Source: Pezizomycotina sp. ARF18 (Eukaryota > Ascomycota). From it: DNA of 24,803 nucleotides. Location: positions 1 through 24,803 of the forward strand of contig AZLU01000372.1 in the NCBI GenBank assembly GCA_002224055.1, written 5' to 3'. Position numbers and translations under genes: made by a program. The number at the start of each line of letters is the position of its first letter. Position 1 is the stretch's first letter. Positions 9,446-20,260 of this stretch are shown here, piece by piece. The notes beneath the pieces were generated by a model. That model saw only the letters and a program-made list of their open reading frames with translations, made no database searches and was not told where the DNA came from.

Positions 9446-11000
9446 GAAAGATCATTATTATATAGCTGAAAGAATCACTCTGGTACATATATCCGTATCA
9501 CCTCACCAACTAACTCCTCAACAGTATATGAAATTAACGATGTTTAGCGCAGGGTTTCAAAGCAATGATATATGTTTATCTTCTACTTGAAGGCTGACAT
9601 TGATCTTCCCAGGCGTAGCGGCGTCTTAAGACCACATGTATCTAGGTAATGCAATAATCATGCTCGTTTTATGTAATGTGGCTGTGGCTAAAACGAAGCC
9701 CCTCCCCCAAGCTCTGGTAGAGGATAGATATCAATTATTTGACGCTTGTTTGATATTATTGTCAATACTTACTCGAGGCTAAAAACAAATATATCAAACA
9801 TCCAAACACAGACAAAAGCTGCCAAATACACATCTGTGACCGCTTTGAGATCTGACACCTTTTTCTTTCCTCATTTATTTTACCATTTCGAAATTCCTTT
9901 TATATGCATCCTCAATTACATGTATATCACATTATTTAGTAAAACATTTATATTAAACATACTAAATACAGATAGCCTAGCTTATTATATAGTACGCGTG
10001 CATGCATACCGCGGTCGCTGGAAGGATATGGATGTTGCCGTTTTCGAGCAAAATAGCATGTCTGTAAAATATAAATCATAATAATACCTGTATTATATAT
10101 ATAGCTCCTGGAAAGCTCAAAAAAGAAAATGAAAAAAAAAAAAAAAATGAAAAGGAAAAGGAAACGCCGCCACAACCACAAGACCTCAGAATACGCAAAA
10201 AAAAAAACTTTGATGTCCATGTCAACCATCCCGATCGGTCTAGACCTTTTCACTCTCCAAACTACAGATTATTATTCCATCAAGCTGCGGAATAGAAGAG
10301 GAGAAGAAACTAAAGATCGAAAAAAGAATAGGAGCTTGGATAAGAAAAATAAATCTCACTATTTTATATAGTCCTTAAGCTTCTGTTTTGAAAAGCCACG
10401 CCTGATTGTAAAATAACCCGGTTGATTTTGCAATATACGGATACACCCTTTTTTTTTCCAGATTGGATGTTAAACATTCCTTCTGAAGATCAGTGTTGAT
10501 ATTCTGTTGAATCTACACATGGCTTCTACTATCTGTATATTTTCAGTAGAGTATATTTAGGTATATTTCAGCTCAAGCCAGCTTCGTGTCTTTCCTTGAA
10601 GCTTTGAGTATTTACGATTGGAAGTCTGGTTATAGCTTGTCTCCCGCCCGTAGAAATAAAGAAAAGCAACTGCAAGTAATGTGATCAGGCCAGGACTGAT
10701 TCTCAAAATTGAGTATCCAGAATACGGTAGAATATATATAATAATATTATTGCAATCTATAAATGGCTTCTGCACCCCCTCAAAAAAAGCCTTCAAACGG
10801 TGTCGTATGATTCTTCTTGTTTCTTTTCGAATGGGTAATGCCAAGAGATGAAGGAGTTGAGCTTCTTTTATATATATATATAAAAAAGCAATAATAGAAA
10901 AATAAATAATTTATTAAATTTTTTTTTTCTTTTACCACAGCTTTTTAACCTGGTAAAGAGTTTTGTGTGCTAACAAAATCTCACCTGCTTCTCAAACGAC

Positions 11001-11027
11001 AAAAAAAAAAAAAAAAAAAAAAAAAAA
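11001..11027 (+). promoter_or_regulatory. A27 tract immediately before the RRP8 start codon
   Basis: Twenty-seven consecutive A residues followed by TT and then the ATG at 11030. If transcription starts upstream, the mRNA leader ends in an oligo(A) tract that could bind poly(A)-binding protein. If it starts within the tract, the leader is nearly absent. The tract itself is seen; any effect is inference. Confidence 0.5.
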
Positions 11028-11029
11028 TT

Positions 11030-12735
11030 ATGTTCACCGTCCCTGGTTTTCGTAGCCTCGTTTCGGCCCCCGCCCACCAAAAATTCCAATCGGCGGAGAG
11101 GAAACGGCCTGGCACTCACCAGGTCAGGCCGCCGAATGGAGATGCAGACGCCGCCGTTGTTCGGGTCCCGAGACTGACAAGCAGTCGAACAACAATAAAC
11201 CTGGGAAGAAGAGGAAGAGGGACACATTCCCCGAAGTAACTGGAGCGAATTTGGATGCACTGTGGAAGAACGTTGTCGAGAAGAAGGCGAGGCACGGATA
11301 CTCTGGCGGCGACGTCGGCGACAGTTACGACGGTAGCTCCTGCCGTAATAACGCTATCGGTAAACCTGCAGAGCAGCAAGATCAGTTCCAGCGTGGACAG
11401 AAGGATCATGGCAAGGGAAAAAGAAGCCAAAGTATAAAGAAAAGAAGGTCAATCAGGATGGTTGGAAGGCGCCTAGCGCTGATGCTGCCTTGGCAGATCG
11501 ATCTCGGGCTTCTGAGAGCAAGCCAGAGCCACTTCTTGACGGCGACCGAGCTGTATCGCACAAGAAAACGAAGGGGTCGAGCCAGAAGAAAAGAGATCAG
11601 GCCGCCGAGGATTCGAAGGAAAGAAGTGAAAGAAGTGAACTCACCCTCTCGAAGACGGACACATCACCTCACAAGAACCAGCGAGACCTTGCTCCCGCGT
11701 TGCCCGCAGGCCTGACACCACTCCAGCAGAAGATGCGACAGAAGCTCGCTTCAGCGCGCTTCCGGCACTTGAATCAAATGCTTTACACTACTCCATCTGC
11801 AGAATCCTTACGGCTCTTCGGGGAGCAGCCGGAGATGTTTGAAGACTATCACGCAGGTTTCCGGCAGCAGGTAGAAGCTTGGCCCGAGAATCCGGTCGAT
11901 GTCTTCATCAGCAGGATAAAGGCACGTGGCAGGCTACGCGACACGGGCCACCGTCGGGACAAGCGGAAAGGCTCAGATCCAAATCCATATCCCAATGCTG
12001 TCAAGGTTGAAGAGGGACCAGCAGCCCTACCTCGAGGTAAAGATGGGTTCAGCACCATAGCCGACCTAGGCTGCGGTGACGCTACGATCGCTAGGGCAAT
12101 CGCAGAGATGAAACCTCGCCCCAAAATACGAATAAACTCCTACGATCTTCACGCGCCTAATGAATTTGTGACCGTGGCAGATATTGCGAACTTGCCGCTC
12201 CGTAACGCCTCCGTAGACGTCGCGATATTCTGCTTGGCACTTATGGGTACGAACTGGCCTCAGATGGTGGAGGAGGCTGCGAGGATCGTTAGAATGGGCG
12301 GTGAAGTGTGGGTGGCCGAAATAAAAAGCCGCTTCGCGAGGGGAAGGGCGACCAGGGTGCCGGGTCCGAAGTGAATGATGCTAAAGGGGAAAAGAAAGGC
12401 AAGAAAGGAAAGAAGTCCTTCACTGCGAAGGATTACGACGGTACCAGGCCAGAGGACGCTTTTGTGGAAGAGCAAGTTGAAGGAGATAGTAGGCCTAGCG
12501 AAGGAGAGGGAAGCTTTGTAGCAGCCCTGGCTCGCCGTGGCTTGAAGCTTAGGTCCCGCGATGGCTCCAACAAAATGTTCGTTCTCATGGAATTTGAAAA
12601 GTTTGGCTTCAAAAGCACCCAACCAACAGCCCAGCCAATGTTCATGGAAGGGTGAGCATGAAGTTTGTGGATCCAACAGATTCTAAAGAGGATGAGCGAG
12701 GGATTCTGAAGCCCTGCGTGTACAAACTCAGGTAG
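11030..12735 (+). CDS. RRP8: RRP8-type ribosomal RNA adenine-N1 methyltransferase (nucleolar), frame broken
   Basis: Rrp8 is the nucleolar SAM-dependent enzyme that makes m1A in helix 25.1 of yeast 25S rRNA. The start MFTVPGF matches the short conserved start of fungal homologues. A basic, disordered N-terminal half (NNNKPGKKRKRDTFPEVTG) leads to the signature block: LTPLQQKMRQKLASARFRHL, then SAESLRLFGEQPEMF and a GFRQQVEAWPENPVD segment. The SAM site reads IADLGCGDATIA (about 12055-12090), followed by CLALMGTNWP and GGEVWVAEIKSRF. The last residues, GILKPCVYKLR, stop at 12733-12735 and match the family C-terminus, so the gene runs past the apparent stop at 12653. At least four 1-nt frame changes are needed (about 11090-11180, 11350-11440, G run 12340-12343, near 12645). 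Length is about 568 residues, slightly long but normal for filamentous fungi. No intron is evident. It converges on URA5 241 bp away. Confidence 0.9.
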
Positions 12736-12976
12736 ATTTTGTAAATTACAAATATATACGTGTATTATATATCTGTACATAGAAAGGATGTACATGCAGC
12801 TTTGCAAAGTAATGGGGAAATGCTTTGATGCATGTTAACTATTTTATTTTATTTTATTTATTTTATTTTATTATACCATATCCTAAAAATAAATCCCATA
12901 TTTACATTGGTTAATGATTACCTCCATGAGATCAGAAATTTACAGAATCCTTTCCCCAATATCGTCAACTGAATTT
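12736..12976. other. Convergent 3' region between RRP8 and URA5, with (ATTTT)n repeat
   Basis: The two genes end facing each other with 241 bp between stop codons. The interval is AT-rich and holds an (ATTTT)n repeat at 12841-12872 plus A/T-rich words suited to 3'-end processing on both strands. No terminator can be pinpointed. Confidence 0.6.
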
Positions 12977-13667
12977 CTATTTTAATTCTGGAGTAGGAGC
13001 ATACTGGGCCCTATACTCTTTCATCCTCTTCTTTTGCTCCTCGTCTGTGATACCCACGATTATATCGTCCAACGTCAGTATTGCTTCCACGGGCACACCG
13101 TATGTCCTCCTGCAATTTTCTATAGCGCTCATCGTCCCATCCGTCATGCGCTCTTGCCTGTCCAAGCAGACAACGATACCCACCAGCGTCCCGCCCTCAA
13201 CCTTTATAATATCTACCGCTTCCCGCATCGCCGTCCCCGCCGTGATGACGTCGTCTATCACCAAAACTTTCTTCCTTTTAGCAGCATCCCGACTATCCCT
13301 CCTCCTTCACCGTGATCCTTTTTCTCCTTCCGGTTGAAGCTGTACGCTACGTGGCCCATTTCCGTTTCCTCGAGCTCGCCTAGCTTCGCGCACGTGATCG
13401 CGGCGAGCGGTATACCCTTGTAAGCGGGGCCGAAGATTACATCGAAGCCGGACCCACGTAACGGTTCGCTGCCGAGCACCGTCTTGGCGAAAGCCGTCGA
13501 TAGGGCGGACAGGAGCGTGGCGGTGTTGAAAAGACCGGCTTGGAAAAAGTAGGGTGACACTCGGCCAGACTTGAGTGTGAAGGAGCCGAAGGTGAGGATC
13601 TCGGACTTTACACAGAGCTCGAGGAACGCAGACTTATGCGCTGGCAGGATGATGAGCGGTTGGACAT
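12977..13667 (-). CDS. URA5: Orotate phosphoribosyltransferase
   Basis: Joins orotate and PRPP to give orotidine 5'-monophosphate, the fifth step of de novo pyrimidine synthesis, in the cytosol. The start at 13667 gives MS and, after one frame change, QPLIILPAHKSAFLELCVKS and ILTFGSFTLKSGRVSPYFF, the normal N-terminus. It continues with the GSGFDVIFGPAYKGIPLA substrate segment, AYSFNRKEKKDHGEGG (the flexible catalytic loop lysines and HGEGG) and the PRPP-binding motif VLVIDDVITAGTAMREA. The C-terminal part has EYGVP-like RTYGVPVEAILTLDD and stops at 12977-12979. The length is about 230 residues, as in fungal PyrE/Ura5 proteins. Two frame breaks are present: near 13662 (CCC read as CC on the coding strand) and at 13288-13290 (GGGG read as GGG); both restore perfect homology if one base is added. 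No intron. It is divergent from MET13, sharing a 1.2-kb upstream region. In many filamentous fungi the same activity is called pyrF/ura5. Confidence 0.93.
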
Positions 13668-14875
13668 TTCGTGCTGTTGGGGAAAATGAAGAAGGGAAAG
13701 GAAAGAAAAAGAAAGAGGAGAGACGGAGCTGCAGCTCAAATTGTATATACTCAAGAGAATCACTAGTAGTTTTTCACATGAATAAGAAGAAATAACTTGA
13801 GAGTGCGGTGAAGTATACTTCTGGAGGCGTTTTTGGTTGGTTTCTTTTGTGCTTCGTTGTGCAGCAAAGCTCCACTGCAGCAGCAAGCAGCTCTTTCCTC
13901 TCTTTTTTCCCCTTTCTATGCAAAAAGCTTTTCTCTTTTTTTTCTTTTTTTTTCTCGGGAGCGGGAGGCCGATGAAGCGAGAGAAATTATTGGCTGCTTT
14001 TTGCTGCTTCTAACTTCTAAGCTCAGCAGCTCCGGACGAAAAAAAAAAAGCTCTTGATCGATAGCGCGGTAAAAGCAAATGGAAATAGCAGCGACTCGGA
14101 GGTTTAAAGAACTTCAGAGAAGAAAAAAGCAGTAAAAAGTAGTACGCCACTTGTGTATATGTAGTGTGAATTCTGCTGCATAAGTATGCCACAAAGTGAC
14201 TTTTAGCAGTATGACACAAATGCGAATTTCTATTTGAAAAGATCTGTGGAAAAAAAAATTTTTTTTTTGTTTACCTGCCATTTCTTCTTCCTTTCCTTTC
14301 CAGAACCCAAATAAAAACCTTTTCCAAATTTTTTTTTTTCATCCTCCTTTTCTTCCTCTCTTTCTCTTTCTTATTTCCCACTCTCTTGACTTTGAGGAGT
14401 TTATCGCCATTTTCTCGTACATTGGTCTACACCCATTTTATATTTTAGTAAGTAAGCATTCCGCTGCTTCCTAGAAAAAGCTTCTCTAGGAACGCAGGCA
14501 TGCCAGGGCTAATCTAGTCTGCTCAGTTGTTCTAGAGTATCGGGGGATTACTCTAGTCGTTCGTTCTCCTCCGCGTCGACTACCAAGCTGGTGAGTTGGT
14601 CCCTCCACCTCAGTGTATACAGTTGGTATTATGGGGAAAAGGAAAAAAAAAAAAGGAAAGGGAGAGAGTTTGCCATTGGGCCTCATCAAACTTACGCGCG
14701 GTTAAAAACAATGTCATTAGCTCAAGAACGTTCTGATGGATTGTTAAATCAAACGAGAAAGGATTTCGTCTTCCGGAGCTTCGCGTTTTTTTTTTTTTTT
14801 GGTCTGTTGTTCAGCCTATCAGCTCTTTGGTTGATATCACTATCACAAAGCATCCTCACAGCAAAAGGACGAAAA
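13668..14875. promoter_or_regulatory. Shared upstream region of URA5 and MET13
   Basis: This 1.2-kb interval separates two divergently transcribed metabolic genes, so it must carry both promoters. It contains pyrimidine-rich tracts (13920-13955 and 14270-14385), an A9-10/T10 palindrome at 14250-14268 and several oligo(dA:dT) runs, all of which disfavour nucleosomes. I saw no perfect TGACTCA (Gcn4/CpcA) site, only half-site-like sequences, and no clear TATA box for either gene. Short open frames here lack protein-like content. Confidence 0.5.
14250..14268. repeat. A-tract/T-tract palindrome
   Basis: About nine A followed directly by ten T. A very similar A9/T11 element lies 90 bp upstream of NOG1 at 22798-22817. 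Rigid dA:dT elements like this are common in nucleosome-depleted promoters. Confidence 0.6.
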
Positions 14876-17310
<2,435 letters not shown>

Positions 17311-18289
17311 AACCTCGACAATAACCCTTTACTCTTAGTCTCTATCTTCTCGTTTTGCATCTATAGTCTTTCCCTTGCTCCGTAAATGTTCTTCTCTTTT
17401 ATATCTTATTTTCTTCCATATCTAGCGATTTTCACCTTACATCAGGTGATATTATACTATTTTTTCCCATTGCTTCAGGTCGGTTGTACAGATACGAAAT
17501 TTTATAAAGAAAATTCAACATTAGCGCGGTTCGGTCGGTGTTCGGCAAGACTTCAAAAAAAGTAACGGCAAAAAGGGTATTGGGCGGCGTTCAACACGAG
17601 AAAAAAAGGTCTTTCTATGATTGCGTTCTAGAATCTCTCATATACATGTATATCTATAAAAATTTTCCCTTCCCTTTTGAAATTTCGTTCTTCGTATATA
17701 CACTGCACTGCAAAACCCCTTTCTCGGTTACTTGTAATACTTTATCTCCTCATTTATTTCCTTTACATCTTGTTCAACACCATGAAACTTTCGAAAAGTG
17801 GTCCTATTTGGGTTCTATTCAAATGTACGGGACCGGTCTTCCCCTACTTAATATCATTTCGTTTTTTAACGAGGTCATGGGCGAAAGCTCTCATGCTACA
17901 AGTTATATATTTAGCATATCGCCTCTATAATGTCTTGTAAAACCAGTTCTAGGGGAAGAACGATCGAAAGTAATTAAATAATAAAGAGTCTATGTTCGCC
18001 CAAATACCCCCGATCTTTCGCCTATATTAGAGCATGTCGCAGGCTCATCTTTGATATCTCTTAGTTTATATACGTCGACGTCCTAGTTTCAAAATGCTAA
18101 ACTAAGTCGAGAGCCTTAATGTGCAATCCTTCAATATCCATATCTAGCTTGTAAAACATCAGAGCAATTCTAAGGTTTCGCCCCATTCTCTTTCTTACAT
18201 TCCTTATATACACTTAAATATACACGTAAATATACGTTTGTCAGTATATATACGTATATTTGAGAAGAAAAAAAAAAAAACAAAAAAAA
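17311..18289. other. 3' region of MET13; no gene
   Basis: AT-rich sequence after the MET13 stop. Open frames at 17538-17940 on the plus strand lack recognisable motifs and use a low-complexity, hydrophobic composition. I see nothing else to annotate. Confidence 0.55.
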
Positions 18290-18712
18290 GGGAGGAGAGA
18301 GAGAGTAACATAATGTCCATATATACACTAAATATAGCTATAATGATGACGTATTAACACAACGGCAAGAAAAAGAGAAAAGGAAAGAAAAGGAAAAAAG
18401 AGAGTAGTATGATATATAGTACAATCATTTAAGCTAAAGATAAACCAAAAAAAAAAATTCCTCCCCGTTCTTTTTTTTTTTTTTTTTGGATATGATAATA
18501 ACCTTCTTGCACGTTGAATATAGTTGTAATACTGGCCTGTTAATGAAATGGGCCGAAAAGAAAAAGAAAAAGAAAAAGAAAAAGAAAAAACGAGAGTAAT
18601 ACGATATTTTTAAGCAAAGGATAAACGAACAGGGAAAAGGAAAAAAAAATTTCCCCTTTTCGATATTGATAATAACCTCTTTGTATGTTAAATATAGCTG
18701 TAGTATCTACTT
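18290..18712. repeat. Diverged tandem repeat, about three units of 100-190 bp
   Basis: Each unit starts with an A/G-rich tract, then GAGAGTA(A/G)(C/T)A at about 18301, 18400 and 18592. It ends with a block like AAATATAGCT(A/G)TA(A/G)T at about 18330, 18513 and 18690. Units 2 and 3 also share TAAGC(T)AAAGATAAAC (18430, 18611), a C/T-rich core and a 45-bp block beginning GATAT(T)GATAATAACCT (18489, 18662) at roughly 80% identity. Unit 3 is preceded by an (AAAAAG)n run at about 18555-18590. It lies just beyond the 3' end of the neighbouring minus-strand gene. Confidence 0.7.
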
Positions 18713-18727
18713 CGTAAGAATCCGTTT

Positions 18728-19595
18728 TTACATACCGGAAACTGAACCGAAGGGATATTTATCAATAAATTCGTCCTGCGTCATTTGCGTCTCATTCTGC
18801 TGGAGAAATTCAGTCAGCTTCCGTTCGAGCTCGCGATGCGTCGTCATTGGAGAGGCGTATTGTAGCGAATAAATGATCGTGATACTCATGAAGGAGAACA
18901 AGGTCTTCAGGAAGCTCAGTACCTAGTTATTTATATAATTACTAGAGTTAGTGCTCTATTCGTGTCCTCCCGTAATGGCATCGGGTGAAGCAAGTAAAAA
19001 TAGACTACTTTGACCAATAAAGAAAAAAAAGGGAAAATGCCGTACCAGCGGAAACTTCATACACCGTGACGCGAGGACCCTCGAATCACGGATCACCTCC
19101 TGCATAAGTAATTGTTGGGTCTCATGACGCACCATTCGGTCATATTGAGTTAGCTTAGTAGGAGATGAACGAGGGACGAGAAATGAAGATTATTACCTTC
19201 AAATTGATCACCTTCGCTAGGAAGCATGAGATCACCGTGTATAGTAATATCCCAGCTTTTTTCCCCGTCCTTGTACGGCCTCAGCACGACTTCCTCGGTG
19301 GCGTTAACTCGAACAGAGTCCTCGGCAGCGAATTGTAGCCGCCGAGCAGAGGCGGTTTAGTAGAAGTCGAATGCCAACGCAGGGCGGGAGAGCTCCCTGG
19401 TTTGATATATCCTGACTACACTAGACGAGCAAGGAGCCGCGCGAGGGTGGTGGAGGCGGCGCGGTAGTACGCAGACCGGGAGGAACTACGAATGAGGAGG
19501 ATAGGATGGAGCCGGACGCGGTCGTCGGAGACGAGCGAGGAGCGAGGGGAGGATGGACGGAGGCGAGCGCGAAGCGTTTGGCGGTAGGGCAACAT
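18728..19595 (-). CDS. Unidentified protein with mitochondrial-type N-terminus, three exons
   Basis: I do not recognise this gene by name. Exon 1 (19595-19197) starts MLPYRQTLRARLRPSS and is rich in Arg/Ser with almost no acidic residues, ending in one frame near ALRWHSTSTK, which looks like a mitochondrial presequence cleavage region. The mature part reads EEVVLRPYKDGEKSWDITIH then GDLMLPSEGDQFE. After a 43-nt intron, exon 2 (19153-19046) gives LTQYDRMVRHETQQLLMQEV and IRDSRVLASRCMKFPL. A 131-nt intron follows (GTACGG to CTGAG), joined in phase 0 to exon 3 (18914-18728): LPEDLVLLHEYHDHLFA, a frame change, then SPMTTHRELERKLTEFLQQN and MTQDEFIDKYPFGSVSGM, stop. The length is about 230 residues. 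The mature region is mostly helical and charged with no membrane span. Import into mitochondria is inferred. Three to four 1-nt frame breaks are needed. Confidence 0.7.
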
Positions 19596-20260
19596 ATTAA
19601 TATCTAAGTTATGAGCATTCTTGAGGGCGAAGGGACAAAAGTGAAGAGGGGAGCTTATATTCTTTTTCTTTTATGGATTACTTACCGCTTATCATCATTG
19701 TAATAGGAAAGTGGTTCAGGGAATTGAAAAATGTAGCCTTAACCCACAGTAGAGCAACAGTATGAGATGTTTTTAGTAGGTATTTTTGACTTGAATTTAA
19801 GAACAGGATAATTTGATAGAAGGTGAGGTAGTGTGTCGGGAGAGTAAAAGGTTGAGAGGGAAGATGGACAAATTAGTTAGGTTAGAGAAAGATGGGATGA
19901 AAAAATAGCCGTAACGAACTAAAAGCAGGATGATTGGTTGGTGTGGGTGAGTTGTTTTTTGTAAGTGCCCCGAAAGGCAAACTATCTCTAAGTTGTCTGC
20001 ATTAGGCTCTTATGCAGAAGGCCATTTCTTGTTAGTTCCGTTCGCCTTGAGTCAGAAAGCGGATACTAGTTGAAAATCTCCCTTGTTTACTAGTAGAGAG
20101 GCCGGTACGAGACAAGTTGAAAATTATCAAGAGAGACTTCCACCGTAGAGTACACCCAAAAAATATCTATTAAATAAATAAGTCTTTTGTACATTTCAGT
20201 TTACAGTTTAGACATCGAACGGGATAAATATCTATGAAAGCTAAGCCCAACATAAGCCAA
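19596..20260. other. Region between NOG1 and the mitochondrial-type gene (both minus strand)
   Basis: Contains the NOG1 3' UTR on its right and the promoter and 5' UTR of the downstream gene on its left. A GC-rich purine-biased block adjoins the downstream gene. No coding frame or repeat is evident. Confidence 0.6.

Larger units (their letters stand above)
7542..11000. other. AT-rich intergenic region continuing to RRP8; no supportable gene
   Basis: Long T runs lie at 8347-8358 (12 nt), 8676-8694 and 8828-8849, with shorter A runs at 7727-7738, 7985-7996 and about 10133-10147. A (TGTAT)4 repeat lies at 8611-8630. Two hairpins lie at 9320-9336 and 9410-9445. Short open frames at 9116-9313 and 9746-10081 have no recognisable domain, although the end of the latter (about 9990-10080) has a protein-like composition. 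The stretch just before 11000 presumably contains the RRP8 promoter, with a TATA-like run near 10870. Confidence 0.55.

Noticed and set aside
2225-11000. Transposon remnant or RIP-mutated repeat
   Set aside because: The region is AT-rich, but I found no transposase or reverse-transcriptase motif, no terminal repeats and no flanking duplications; RIP indices cannot be computed by eye.
12308-12655. Separate small gene after RRP8 on the plus strand
   Set aside because: It is the RRP8 C-terminal region in another frame, after a G-run contraction at 12340, and it leads on to the conserved LKPCVYKLR end at 12735.
13034-13337. Plus-strand open frames over URA5
   Set aside because: They are antisense to the PRPP-binding region of URA5 and have no homology-like content.
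14591-14875. In-frame N-terminal extension of MET13 with a hydrophobic Phe/Leu segment
   Set aside because: The hydrophobic part comes from a T14 run, and family members begin at the Met at 14876 just before the conserved IKDKL region. It is more likely 5' UTR.
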